64,000 bases of DNA from NCBI RefSeq assembly GCF_012163135.1, contig NZ_JAAVUP010000002.1:558001-622000 (forward strand), read 5' to 3'. The translations under genes were made by a program, and so were the position numbers. A model generated the notes under the pieces. That model searched no databases. It was not told the DNA's origin and saw nothing but the letters and a program-made list of their open reading frames with translations. This stretch comes from Neoroseomonas oryzicola (lineage in GTDB: Bacteria; Pseudomonadota; Alphaproteobacteria; Acetobacterales; Acetobacteraceae). This document shows, one piece after another, positions 17,170 through 25,443 of the stretch (positions within the stretch are counted from its first letter, which is position 1; every line of letters begins with the position of its first letter).

Positions 17170-17378
17170 CAGCGCGGCCCCCGCGGGCTGTTGGGCACGC
17201 CGCAGCCGCAATCCTCGGCCGGCGCCGCCGTCGCGGGTGCCTCGGCCGGGGCGGGAATGGCGACGATGATGTCCGTCCCGCCGCCCATGCGGCCGAGGAT
17301 CAGCGTCGAGGCCAGTTGCCCGAGCGGCGGCGGCATGACCTGGAACAGCACGACGAGCGGCAGGACGGCGAGGAACAT
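17169..17378 (-). CDS. Small membrane-anchored hypothetical protein
   Basis: A 69-residue product. The first roughly 18 residues are hydrophobic (MFLAVLPLVVLFQVMPPP), then a mixed region, then an Ala/Pro-rich linker and a Cys-containing tail EDCGCGVPNSPRGPR. I do not recognise a family. Evidence that it is a gene is positional: it starts on TGATG with the fumarase beta stop (a GTG directly before the ATG is an alternative) and ends on TGATG with the flavoprotein start, leaving no gap in the operon. It could be a small accessory or anchor for the complex; that is inference. Confidence 0.6.
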   Translation of the reverse strand: MFLAVLPLVVLFQVMPPPLGQLASTLILGRMGGGTDIIVAIPAPAEAPATAAPAEDCGCGVPNSPRGPR

Positions 17379-17986
17379 CACGAGGCTCCGAGCTTCTCGA
17401 GCACCGCCTGGCGCCTCCGCGCCGCCTCGGCATTCACCGCGGCGTAGAGGCTGCCGCCATGGGCGTCCATCGCCACCAGCAGCGGCCCGAAGCCCTTGAT
17501 CGAGAACTTGTAGAGGCTCTCGGGGTTGAGGTCGTCGAGGTCGACATCCTCGACCGCCTGCACCCAGGTGGTCTCGAGCGCCGCCGCGCCGCCCACGACG
17601 GCGAGGTAGGCGCCGCCGAGGTCCCTGAAGGCGTCCAGCGAGCCATCGCGCAGCCCGCCCTTGCCGATGATGATCCGCACGCCCTCGCGTTCCATGAGCG
17701 GCCGCGTGAAGCGTTCCATGCGGTCCGAGGTGGTGGTGCCGATGCAGACCGGCTCGTAGCCCGAATGGTTGGTGCCGGATCGTTCCACCTTGCGCAGGTT
17801 GGGCGCGGTGTGGATCACCGCATGGCCGTGCAGGTCGAACTTCGTGCGCCGGCCATGGTCGAACATGTGGATCTGCGTCGCGTCGCGGATGCCGAACAGC
17901 GTGTCCTCGAGCGTCACGGTGTCGCCGATGCGCAGCGCGCGGACCTGCTCCTCGGTGATCGGCATGTGCAGGACATGGTGGGCCAT
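17378..17986 (-). CDS. Class I fumarate hydratase/tartrate dehydratase, beta subunit
   Basis: A 202-residue protein matching the C-terminal (beta) domain of iron-sulfur-dependent fumarase and L(+)-tartrate dehydratase. Visible features are GDTVTLEDTLFGIRDATQIHMF near the N-terminus, NHSGYEPVCIGTTTSDRMERFT, and IIIGKGGLRDGSLDAF. It pairs with the alpha subunit encoded 4 nt upstream to hydrate fumarate to malate or a related acid. The location within a succinate/fumarate redox operon favours fumarase over tartrate dehydratase, but sequence alone cannot settle it. Confidence 0.88.
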   Translation of the reverse strand: MAHHVLHMPITEEQVRALRIGDTVTLEDTLFGIRDATQIHMFDHGRRTKFDLHGHAVIHTAPNLRKVERSGTNHSGYEPVCIGTTTSDRMERFTRPLMEREGVRIIIGKGGLRDGSLDAFRDLGGAYLAVVGGAAALETTWVQAVEDVDLDDLNPESLYKFSIKGFGPLLVAMDAHGGSLYAAVNAEAARRRQAVLEKLGAS

Positions 17987-17990
17987 GGCG

Positions 17991-18899
17991 TCAGAACCCT
18001 ATCCGGATGCCGTCGGGCGTGAAGGTCGCGCTGGCGCGGCGCGCCGAGTGGCACTGGATGTTCACCGCGACGGGATTCATCGTGATGTGCGTCGCCGCCG
18101 TCTCGACATGCACGGCGAAGGCGGTGGAATCCCCGCCCAGTCCCTGCGGGCCGATGCCGAGGCAGTTCACCGCCTCGGACAGCTCGGCTTCGAGCTTCGC
18201 GCCTTCCGCATCGGTGCAGTGCGACCCAAGCGGGCGCGTCGCCGCGACCTTGGCGAGGTGCATGCAGAGATCCGAGGTGCCGCCCACGCCGACGCCGACG
18301 ATGGTCGGCGGGCAGACCTTGCCGCCGGCCTGGATCACACGGTCCACCACGAAGCGCTTCACCGCCGCGACGCCGTCCGCCGGGATCAGCATCTGCAGGA
18401 AAGAGCCGTTCTCCGAACCGCTGCCCTTCGGGATCATCTCGAGGCGCAACTCGCGCTCGGCATCGGTGAAGTCGATGTTGATGACGGGGACGCGCTCGCC
18501 GCAGGAGGTGTGCTCGTTCTTCCGCGTGATGGGATGCACGACCGAGGAGCGCAGCGGATGCTCGCGCGTCGCGCGCGCCGTGCCCTTCGCGATCGCCTCC
18601 TTCAGCGCCCAGCCGTCGACCTGGACGTTGCGGCCGATCAGCACGTTGAAGATCGGGATGCCGGTGTCCTGGCAGAGCAGGTTGTCCATCCGTTCCGCCA
18701 CGCCGATGTTCTCGATCATGGTCGCGAGGATGGTCTTGGCCGTCGCGTCGGTCTCGGTGGCGTCGAGCCGCGTGAAACCTTCCTTGATGTCGTCGGGCAG
18801 CACCTTGCAGGCGCGGATGTAGAGGAGCTTGGCGGCTTCCTCGATCGCCTCGGGCTCGACCCGCAGGGGTTCGACCCCCGGCTTCGTCATCAGCGTCAT
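17991..18899 (-). CDS. Class I fumarate hydratase/tartrate dehydratase, alpha subunit
   Basis: A 302-residue protein with the [4Fe-4S] domain of class I hydro-lyases. Cluster-linked Cys motifs are visible (LLCQDTGIPIFNV, GERVPVINIDF context, VNIQCHSARRASA) together with the glycine loop PPTIVGVGVGGTSDLCM. Its partner beta subunit follows directly. The alpha/beta split arrangement is like TtdAB of E. coli and the fumarases of many archaea and bacteria. It sits between the TauE-like permease and the beta subunit in the operon. Confidence 0.9.
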   Translation of the reverse strand: MTLMTKPGVEPLRVEPEAIEEAAKLLYIRACKVLPDDIKEGFTRLDATETDATAKTILATMIENIGVAERMDNLLCQDTGIPIFNVLIGRNVQVDGWALKEAIAKGTARATREHPLRSSVVHPITRKNEHTSCGERVPVINIDFTDAERELRLEMIPKGSGSENGSFLQMLIPADGVAAVKRFVVDRVIQAGGKVCPPTIVGVGVGGTSDLCMHLAKVAATRPLGSHCTDAEGAKLEAELSEAVNCLGIGPQGLGGDSTAFAVHVETAATHITMNPVAVNIQCHSARRASATFTPDGIRIGF

Positions 18900-18911
18900 C
18901 GCATTCCTCCC

Positions 18912-19643
18912 TCAGACGAGCAGCGAAACCCCCGAGACCAGCAGCAGCACCAGCAGGATAACCCGGAAGCCCTGCGCCGGAAGCCTCACATAGGCGCGCA
19001 GGCCGAGGAGCGTGCCGATGACCAGCGCCGGCACGGCCGCCGCGGTCAGGATCAGCGCCTCGGCCGTGAAGAAGCCCGAGAAGGCCAGGCCCACCGCGGT
19101 GATCGCCTGCATGAAGACGATGAAGGGCTGCATCAGCGCCCGGGCGCGGTCCTTGGGCCAGCCCTGGATGTCGGCCCACATGGCCGGCAGCGCGCCGACG
19201 AAGCCGCCGATGCCACCCAGTATGCCGCTCGCGAAGCCCACCGCGCCATCGGCCGCCCGGCCGCCGCCGACCTCGGGCGGCGCCAGGCGCAGCGCGATGC
19301 GGGCCAGCATGTAGCCGGAATAGACCACCAGCAGCACGCCGACCCCGGCGACGATGACAGGCGCCGGCCCCTTGGCCAGCACCAGCAGCCCGACCGGCAG
19401 GCCGAGCACCGCCATGCCGACGAAGAGCCGCATCCGCGGCCATTCGATGTGCTGCCACAGCGCCGGCAGGCTCATCGACTGCGCCATCAGGCTGCCGAGC
19501 ACGAGCACCGGCGCGGTGACCGAGGGCGGGACGACATGCAGCAGGATGCCCGCGGCCACCAGCACGAAGGCGAAGCCCGCCATGCCGGCGCAGAAGGCGG
19601 CGACGAAGCAGCTCGCCGCGACGACGGAGGCCTCAAACCACAT
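18912..19643 (-). CDS. TauE/SafE-family sulfite/anion permease
   Basis: A 243-residue very hydrophobic protein with about eight membrane helices and the family feel of two related halves, including FCAGMAGFAFVLVAAGILLHVVPP and GFASGILGGIGGFVGALPAMW. TauE/SafE members export sulfite, sulfoacetate or other organic anions. Its start overlaps the end of the upstream membrane-anchor gene by 11 nt, so it is part of the operon. A role in moving a C4 acid or sulfonate connected with the fumarase and reductase is possible but unproven. Confidence 0.85.
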   Translation of the reverse strand: MWFEASVVAASCFVAAFCAGMAGFAFVLVAAGILLHVVPPSVTAPVLVLGSLMAQSMSLPALWQHIEWPRMRLFVGMAVLGLPVGLLVLAKGPAPVIVAGVGVLLVVYSGYMLARIALRLAPPEVGGGRAADGAVGFASGILGGIGGFVGALPAMWADIQGWPKDRARALMQPFIVFMQAITAVGLAFSGFFTAEALILTAAAVPALVIGTLLGLRAYVRLPAQGFRVILLVLLLVSGVSLLV

Positions 19644-19974
19644 TGAGCAGGAACAGCAGGCCGACCAGCAGCGCGAGCCCGGCGGAAATCGCGACCATGT
19701 CCTTCTGCCGCTTCCGCCAGCCGAGGAATTCCAGCGCCATCACCCGCAGCCCGCCGGCAAGGTGGGCGGCAAGAAGGACGACGAGGCCCGTCTCGGCTGC
19801 CTTGACCAGCGGGTTCTCGGTCCAGCGCAGGAAGCCGTCGAGGCGTGCTTCACCTGAGATGGCGCTGCCGAGTGCCCAGAAATGCAGCGGCAGGAAGAGC
19901 GCCAGCAGCAGCCCCGAGACGCGGTGCACCACGAAGGCGAGGTAGGTCGGATGCGCGCGCGGCCGCAGGTCCAT
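19633..19974 (-). CDS. Succinate dehydrogenase/fumarate reductase membrane anchor subunit (second)
   Basis: A 113-residue protein with three hydrophobic helices. The N-terminal FVVHRVSGLLLALFLPLHFW fits the cytochrome b556-type anchor (HRxxG followed by a His-containing helix). A second His-bearing helix is GLVVLLAAHLAGGLRVM. It binds haem and/or quinone in the complex. ATG 19974 shares TGATG with the preceding anchor gene. Its stop lies inside the permease start region. Confidence 0.85.
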   Translation of the reverse strand: MDLRPRAHPTYLAFVVHRVSGLLLALFLPLHFWALGSAISGEARLDGFLRWTENPLVKAAETGLVVLLAAHLAGGLRVMALEFLGWRKRQKDMVAISAGLALLVGLLFLLNVV

Positions 19975-20312
19975 CAGGCGAACAGCCCATAGGCGGCGCG
20001 GATGCCGAAGCCCGCCGTGACCAGGCCGATGGCGAGCCAGGCGATGTCCGCGCCACGGCCGCGCAGGCCGATCGTCTCGGCGGCCATGTTGCGCAGCCCG
20101 ATCGCGCCGTGCAGGCCCGCGCTGAGCGCGAAGACCGCGTAGAAGGCGAACCAGGCGCCGTTGCCGCGGGTGCGCCCGAGGATCTCCGCCGCCGACAGCC
20201 CGCCGCGCACCGCGCCGATGATGGTGACCAGGTGCACCAGCACCGCGACGGCGAGGATCATCGCCGTGACGCGCTGCACCACCCACAGATGCGTCTGTCC
20301 GCGCGTGCTCAC
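19974..20312 (-). CDS. Succinate dehydrogenase/fumarate reductase membrane anchor subunit (first)
   Basis: A 112-residue three-helix membrane protein beginning at GTG 20312, which overlaps the iron-sulfur subunit stop (GTGA). Helix 1 contains RVTAMILAVAVLVHLVTII and helix 2 contains FYAVFALSAGLHGAIGLRNM, with candidate haem-ligand histidines. Together with the following gene it makes the two-subunit quinone-reactive anchor. Which should be called C or D is not certain, so no symbol is given. Confidence 0.83.
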   Translation of the reverse strand: MSTRGQTHLWVVQRVTAMILAVAVLVHLVTIIGAVRGGLSAAEILGRTRGNGAWFAFYAVFALSAGLHGAIGLRNMAAETIGLRGRGADIAWLAIGLVTAGFGIRAAYGLFA

Positions 20313-21046
20313 CGGCGCCCCAGCAGCGTGTCCCAGAACAGCCGTCGCTTCAGACCCGCGATCGCCGAGGAGGGATCGAGGTTCTTCGGGCAGCGCTCGG
20401 TGCAGGATTGCGTCGAGTGGCAGGAATGGCAGCCGGCATCGCCCGCCACCGCATCGAGCCTGTCCCCGTGCGCGCCGTCGCGCACGTCGTTCACCAGCGT
20501 CCAGGCGCGGTTCAGCGCGGCAGGCCCGAGATAGTCCGGGTTCCAGGCGACGACGTCGCAGGAGGCATAGCAGACCGCGCAGCCGATGCATTCGATGCCG
20601 GCATCGGCTTCGCGCCGCGCCTTGGACGCGGGCGGGACGACCACGAAGTCCTCGGGCACGGCGCCGTCCGGCGCATCCTTGGGCTGGAAGCGGCCCTGCG
20701 CGCGCTGCCACTTGTCGAAGAAGGGCGCGAGGTCGGCGGCGAGGTCGCGGATCACCGGCAGGTTCGCGAGCGGCCGCAATTCCAGTTCGCCGTCCGCGCC
20801 GACGACCTTTCGCACATGGGTCCGGCAGGTCCAGCGGGCGCGACCGTTCACCGTCATGGCGCAGGACCCGCACATGCCGACGCGGCAGGCGAAGCGATAG
20901 GCGAGGGAAGGATCGAGCTCGCGCTGGATGTGCGTGACCACGTCGAGCACGGTCTGGTTCGCACGCGCGGGCACCTCGTAGCGGGCGAAGTCACCTTGCT
21001 CGCCGCCGCGCCAGACGCTGACCTTCAGGCTGGCCGGTTCGGCCAT
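20309..21046 (-). CDS. Succinate dehydrogenase/fumarate reductase iron-sulfur subunit
   Basis: A 245-residue protein with all three cluster motifs of SdhB/FrdB. The [2Fe-2S] Cys are at 54, 59, 62 and 74 (CRVGMCGSC...C). The second set is at 153, 156, 159 and 163 (CIGCAVCYASC). The third is at 206, 209, 215 and 219 (CHSCHSTQSCTERCP). It passes electrons between the flavoprotein and the membrane quinone pool. It is the first gene of the minus-strand operon; ATG 21046 faces the TPP enzyme start across 93 bp. Confidence 0.92.
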   Translation of the reverse strand: MAEPASLKVSVWRGGEQGDFARYEVPARANQTVLDVVTHIQRELDPSLAYRFACRVGMCGSCAMTVNGRARWTCRTHVRKVVGADGELELRPLANLPVIRDLAADLAPFFDKWQRAQGRFQPKDAPDGAVPEDFVVVPPASKARREADAGIECIGCAVCYASCDVVAWNPDYLGPAALNRAWTLVNDVRDGAHGDRLDAVAGDAGCHSCHSTQSCTERCPKNLDPSSAIAGLKRRLFWDTLLGRR

Positions 21047-21139
21047 GCGCGTTTCCCCTCTCCTGCCGGCGAGACTAGCCGCGCTGGACAGGCTGTCCAG
21101 CCCGTGGCTCGCTGCGCGCGATCCAAAGGGGAGGACACC

Positions 21140-22771
21140 ATGACCGAGACGATCCGCGGCGCGGACATCCTCGTGCAGGCACTGAAGGCCGCCGGCGTGA
21201 GCCGCATCTTCAGCCTGTCCGGCAACCACATCATGCCGCTCTACGACGCGCTGCTCGGCTCGGGCATCGGCATCGTGCACACGCGGCACGAGGCGGCGGC
21301 GGTCCACATGGCCGATGCCTGGGCGCGGCTGACCGGCGAATGCGGCATCGCGCTGGTGACGGGCGGGCAGGGGCACACCAATGCGGTGGCGGCGCTGCCG
21401 ACCGCGCTCGCGGGCGAGGTGCCGGTACTGCTGCTCTCGGGCCATGCGCCGCTCGGCGAGCTCGGCCTCGGCGCCTTCCAGGAGCTCGAGCAGGCGCGCA
21501 TGGCCGAACCGCTGGTGAAGCAGGCGGGAACGGCGGCATCGGCGACGACGCTCGGCGCCGATGTGGCGCGCGCGATCCGCATCGCACGGTCGGGCCGGCC
21601 GGGGCCGGTGCACCTCTCGCTGCCGACCGACGTGCTCGAGGCGCGCCTCGCCCCCGTCGCGCCGCCGCCGCCCGAGGCCTTCGCGCCGCAGCCCATGCCG
21701 CTGCCGGGCGAGAGCGCCGCGGCGATCGCGGCGACCATCGCGCGCGCCGAGCGGCCGGTGATCGTGGCGCCGCCCGCGCTGTGCACGCCCGAAGGTCGCC
21801 TGGCGATGGCCGCGCTGTCGGATCGCGCCGGACTTCCCGTCGTGCCGATGGAAAGCCCGCGCGGGCTCGGTGACCCCTCGCTCGGCGCCTATGTGCAGGT
21901 GCTGGCGGAGGCCGACCTGGTCGTGCTGCTGGGCAAGGCGCTCGACTTCACGCTGCGCTTCGGGCGCGCGCCGGCCATCGCCGGGACGGCGCGCTTCGTC
22001 GTGGTGGATCCGGAGGAAGTGGTGCTCGCGCGCGCGGTGCGCAGCCTCGGCGCGCGCGTCGCCGTCGCCGCGCTGGCGGGATCGCCCGAGGCGGTCGCCG
22101 CGCTGACCCCTGCCGTCGCGCGGCATGGCAACGCGGCCTGGTCGGCGCGCCTCGCCGGCGCCATCGCGTTCCGGCCTGCGGCCTGGGCCGCGCTCGCCGG
22201 CACGCCCGAGGGCCCGATCCATCCCGCGACGCTGTGCCACGCGCTGCGGCCCTTCCTTGAGGCCGGGCCGGACACGGTGCTGGTGTGCGACGGCGGGGAG
22301 ATCGGGCAATGGGGGCAGGCGATGCTCGCGGCCCCCGCGCGCGTCATCAACGGCGTGGCGGGGTCGATTGGCGCGGCGATACCCTTCGCGCTCGCCGCGC
22401 GCGCGGCGCGGCCGGAAGCGCGCATCCTCTGCCTGCTGGGGGACGGCACCTTCGGTTTCCACATGGCCGAGTTCGACACGGCGGTCCGCAACGACCTGCC
22501 CTTCGTCGTGGTGGTCGGCAACGACGCGCGCTGGAACGCCGAGCACCAGATCCAGCTGCGGGAGTACGGCGCCAACCGCACCCATGCCTGCGAGCTCGCG
22601 CCCGGCACGCGCTACGACCTGGTCGCCACGGCGCTCGGCGGCCATGGCGAGTTCGTCACGCGCGCCGAGGATATAGCGCCGGCGGTGGAGCGGGCCTTCG
22701 CCTCGGGCAAGCCCGCCTGCGTGAACGTGGTGATCGAGGGCCAGCCCGCCCCCTCCGTCCGGATGGCCTGA
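21140..22771 (+). CDS. Thiamine pyrophosphate-dependent enzyme, acetolactate-synthase-like
   Basis: A 543-residue three-domain ThDP enzyme. The N-terminal domain has the cofactor-activating Glu51 in HTRHEAAAVHMADA and the GVSRIFSLSGNHIMPLYDAL start. The central domain is the FAD/nucleotide-like fold. The C-terminal ThDP-binding motif runs from GDGTFGFHMAEFDTAVRN to the VGNDARWNAE stretch. Members include acetolactate synthase, glyoxylate carboligase, oxalyl-CoA decarboxylase and sulfopyruvate-type decarboxylases; I cannot choose among these. GGGGAGGA precedes ATG 21140. It diverges from the fumarate/succinate operon. Confidence 0.88.
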   Translation: MTETIRGADILVQALKAAGVSRIFSLSGNHIMPLYDALLGSGIGIVHTRHEAAAVHMADAWARLTGECGIALVTGGQGHTNAVAALPTALAGEVPVLLLSGHAPLGELGLGAFQELEQARMAEPLVKQAGTAASATTLGADVARAIRIARSGRPGPVHLSLPTDVLEARLAPVAPPPPEAFAPQPMPLPGESAAAIAATIARAERPVIVAPPALCTPEGRLAMAALSDRAGLPVVPMESPRGLGDPSLGAYVQVLAEADLVVLLGKALDFTLRFGRAPAIAGTARFVVVDPEEVVLARAVRSLGARVAVAALAGSPEAVAALTPAVARHGNAAWSARLAGAIAFRPAAWAALAGTPEGPIHPATLCHALRPFLEAGPDTVLVCDGGEIGQWGQAMLAAPARVINGVAGSIGAAIPFALAARAARPEARILCLLGDGTFGFHMAEFDTAVRNDLPFVVVVGNDARWNAEHQIQLREYGANRTHACELAPGTRYDLVATALGGHGEFVTRAEDIAPAVERAFASGKPACVNVVIEGQPAPSVRMA

Positions 22772-22907
22772 GAGACCGTTCGAGAATGCGCCATGCGGCG
22801 CATTCGGACGTCCGGCACCGGCCCCCACCCGGCCACCCTACGACATTCTCCTGGATGGGTGGCCGGGCGGGGGTGAGGGCCGGTGCCGGGCGTCTCGAAC
22901 GGTCTCT
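22771..22907. repeat. Long imperfect inverted repeat directly behind a stop codon
   Basis: The outer 15 bp AGAGACCGTTCGAGA (22771-22785) pairs perfectly with 22893-22907. The inner arms CCGGCACCGGCCCCCACCC-type (22812-22838) pair with 22857-22889 with small bulges. The left arm alone carries a nested hairpin AATGCGCC/GGCGCATT (22785-22804). The element starts on the last base of the TPP gene stop. It has no coding content and no transposase, so it is either a MITE-like relic or a large 3' RNA hairpin. Confidence 0.8.
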
Positions 22908-23274
22908 GACCGCCCCCAAGACGGCCCCTGGACGGCCGGACGCCTGCGGAATTTTCCGGGGCGGTCCGGCAGTCCTCAATAGTGAATTATGAAGTATTCA
23001 ATATTCCGGACGCCCAGTCCGGTTGATCGTTTCAAAGTTGTTTTTCTTGATGAGGACTTTGCCCCAATCCTGCCCCATTGCGTTCGACAGGGATGGGGCA
23101 GGGGAGTTGTCGTGATTTGGGTTTGATCTTTGCCGCTGACTGTGGTCGGTAGCGCCCATGACGACCGCGAATGGATTGTCGGCACCCCCCTGCCGGCGAC
23201 ATGTTGCGGCGCCCCCGCGCGCGTTGCCGCGGGGCGCCCGTGCCCCCGGGCTCCGGCTCCGCCGGATCTGGGAC
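22908..23274. other. Gene-free, locally AT-rich gap
   Basis: No convincing gene. 22975-23060 and parts of 23100-23140 are far richer in A and T than the surroundings. A perfect 10-bp stem CCTGCCCCAT/ATGGGGCAGG (23069-23102, 14-nt loop) lies in it. It probably contains the promoter for the next gene and perhaps the remains of acquired DNA. Confidence 0.5.
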
Positions 23275-23949
23275 ATGGCCGACCGGAGGCGGAAACGCCT
23301 GCTCACGCCCGTCTGGACGACGGCGCTCATTGGTGTCCTGACCCTGTCGACCGGCGCCTGCGCGCAGCAGGAGCCGCTGCAGACCGCGGCCCTCTCGTCG
23401 CCGGCGCTCAACCGCGACGATCTTTCCCCGCGTTCCGCCTGCCTCGAGGCGGCGCGCGAGGCCGAGCGCAAGCACGGCCTGCCCGAAGGCCTGCTCGTCG
23501 GCATCGCGCTGAACGAGAGCGGGCTGCATGCCCATGCCCTGAACATCCGCGGCCGTGCCTACTTCCCGGAAACGCGGGACGAGGCCGCGCGGTTGCTGCG
23601 CGCGGCCGGCGGCTACGCCATGGCCGGCTGCGTCCAGGTCAATGCCAGCGTCCATGCGCGTGGCGGCCAGGACTGGCCGCTCGACCCCTGGCAGGCGACC
23701 GACTGGGCAGCGAACTACCTGCGCCAGCACTACGAGACCTACGGCGACTGGGGCATGGCCCTGGTGCGCTGGCATGGCGGATCGCCGCGCGCGGCGACCC
23801 GGCTGATCTGCCGCGTGCGCAGCAAGATCGACGTCGTCGCCCCGGGCAGCGACATCTTCCGCGAACGCTGCGGCACCGGCGGGGTCGAGATGGCGCGCCT
23901 GCGCCGCAACGGCCAGGCGCTGCTCGAACTGGCCGAGGCGCCTAACTGA
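23275..23949 (+). CDS. Lytic-transglycosylase-like (SLT fold) exported protein
   Basis: A 224-residue product with a basic N-terminus, a hydrophobic segment and a possible lipobox (LSTGAC). The body has the SLT/goose-lysozyme pattern: a catalytic-type Glu in IALNESGLHAHALN, then GYAMAGCVQVNASVHA and LDPWQATDWAANYLRQHYETYGDWGMALVRWHGG. Such enzymes cleave peptidoglycan glycan strands. ATG 23275 (MADRRRKRLLTPVW) is preferred because it places the signal segment at the N-terminus. Its stop overlaps the convergent lyase gene by 8 bp. Confidence 0.82.
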   Translation: MADRRRKRLLTPVWTTALIGVLTLSTGACAQQEPLQTAALSSPALNRDDLSPRSACLEAAREAERKHGLPEGLLVGIALNESGLHAHALNIRGRAYFPETRDEAARLLRAAGGYAMAGCVQVNASVHARGGQDWPLDPWQATDWAANYLRQHYETYGDWGMALVRWHGGSPRAATRLICRVRSKIDVVAPGSDIFRERCGTGGVEMARLRRNGQALLELAEAPN

Positions 23950-25303
23950 CGCCCATGGACCGCGCGCGCGCGAGCACGCGGTCCACGAAGGCCCCCGCGC
24001 TGCCGAGATAGGCCGCGGGGTCCGTCATCTTCCCGATCGCCGTGGCGTCGAGCTTCGCCGCCACGCGCGCATCGCGCAGCAGCGCTTCCGTCAGCCCGAT
24101 CCCTTCCGCGATCGCAAGGTCGCAGGCATCGTTGACGATGTGGTGGCTCTCGCCGCGCCCGAAGACGGGTGCGAGGCCCATCATCACCGCTTCGGACACG
24201 ATCAGCCCGTGCGTCGCATCGACGTTGCGGCGCATGCGCGCGGCGTCGACGACCAGGCCCTCGGCGATGAATCGCGCCTGGGAGAGCGCGCCATGCGCGA
24301 GCAGGAAGGCCTGCGGCAGGGCGAGCAACTCCGCCTGCCAGGGTCCGGTGCCGCGCTCGAAATCCTGCGCCATGGCGGCGAGCATCTGCGGTACCAGCGC
24401 ATGCACGCCGCGCGACTGGGAGAGGACGTATTCGCAGGCGATCGGGTTGCGCTTCTGCGGCATCGTCGAGGACCCGCCACGACCGCGCACATGCGGTTCG
24501 GAGACCTCGGCGAGTTCCGTCTGCATCATCAGCATGACGTCGGTCGCGATCTTCGACAGGTTGCCGCAGAGGATGCCGAGCCAGCAGGCGGCCTCGTTCA
24601 GCCCGTCGCGCGCGACATGCCAGGGGATGTCGGCTTCGGCGAGGTCGAGCTCCGTCGCCAGCTCGCGCGTGATGGCGAGCCCCTGGTCGCCGAGCGAGGC
24701 AAGCGTGCCGGCGGCACCCCCGAAGGACAGGCGCAGCGCCCGGTCGCGCACGCGGGCGAGGCCGTCGATGGACGCCAGGAGCGGCGAGAGCCACACCGCG
24801 GCCTTGTAGCCGAAGGTCACCGGCAGGGCGTGCTGGAGATGGGTGCGCCCGGCCATGACCGTGTCGCGATGCGCCGCGGCCATGGCGGCGAGCGCGACGC
24901 AGGTCGCTCGCAGGTCGGATTCGATCAGCGCCAGGCCGTCGCGGACCTGGAGCACCAGCGCGGTGTCCATGATGTCCTGCGTGGTCGCGCCCCAATGGGT
25001 CCAGCGCCCGGCCTCGGGGCCGGCCAAGGCGGTCAGCTGCTTCACCAACGCGACGACCGGATAGCCGGTGTTGCGCGTCGCCGCGGCCATGGCGGAGCGG
25101 TCGAGGCGCGTTGCGTCGGCGGCCCGGGTGATGGCCTCGGCCGCCTCGGCCGGGATGATGGACCGGCGGGCCTGGGCGCGGGCGAGCGCGGCCTCGACGT
25201 CGAGCATGCGCTGGAGGAAGGCGTCTTCCCCCATCGTGGCGCGCATCGCGTCGGTGCCGTAGAGCGCGCCGAGCACGGCGCCGTCGGCGGGGTTCACGGG
25301 CAT
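23942..25303 (-). CDS. Adenylosuccinate lyase/fumarase superfamily, 3-carboxy-cis,cis-muconate cycloisomerase-like
   Basis: A 453-residue protein with the superfamily signature GSSTMPQKRNP in the middle, a THWGATTQDIMDTALVLQ segment and GRTHLQHALPVTFGYKAA, the catalytic His region. Length and wording fit PcaB of the protocatechuate branch of the beta-ketoadipate pathway. Other pca genes are not adjacent; a CMD-domain (PcaC-like) protein lies about 20 kb away. ATG 25303 is used; upstream open sequence enters repeat DNA and is unlikely coding. Confidence 0.85.
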   Translation of the reverse strand: MPVNPADGAVLGALYGTDAMRATMGEDAFLQRMLDVEAALARAQARRSIIPAEAAEAITRAADATRLDRSAMAAATRNTGYPVVALVKQLTALAGPEAGRWTHWGATTQDIMDTALVLQVRDGLALIESDLRATCVALAAMAAAHRDTVMAGRTHLQHALPVTFGYKAAVWLSPLLASIDGLARVRDRALRLSFGGAAGTLASLGDQGLAITRELATELDLAEADIPWHVARDGLNEAACWLGILCGNLSKIATDVMLMMQTELAEVSEPHVRGRGGSSTMPQKRNPIACEYVLSQSRGVHALVPQMLAAMAQDFERGTGPWQAELLALPQAFLLAHGALSQARFIAEGLVVDAARMRRNVDATHGLIVSEAVMMGLAPVFGRGESHHIVNDACDLAIAEGIGLTEALLRDARVAAKLDATAIGKMTDPAAYLGSAGAFVDRVLARARSMGVS

Positions 25304-25443
25304 GGCGTTTCCTCTCGCGTTTCGGGGCGGAGGAAAGGCGGGCCGGGCGCGCGCGTCAATCCGCGCAGCGCCTCCCAAGGGCATTTGCGGCACGCGGCCG
25401 AGGGGGCAAGGCCTGCGGACGCCGGCCGCCCGGCGCCTGAGGG

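Noticed and set aside
20309-22828. Upstream extension of the iron-sulfur subunit frame through the TPP enzyme gene
   Set aside because: The extension is antisense to a well-supported gene and lacks family motifs; the true start is ATG 21046.
22771-22907. Insertion sequence
   Set aside because: There is no transposase frame in or around the inverted repeat, and no flanking direct repeat is evident.
22976-23546. Minus-strand frames across the AT-rich patch
   Set aside because: They overlap the signal sequence of the transglycosylase-like gene and have no recognisable motifs or ribosome site.
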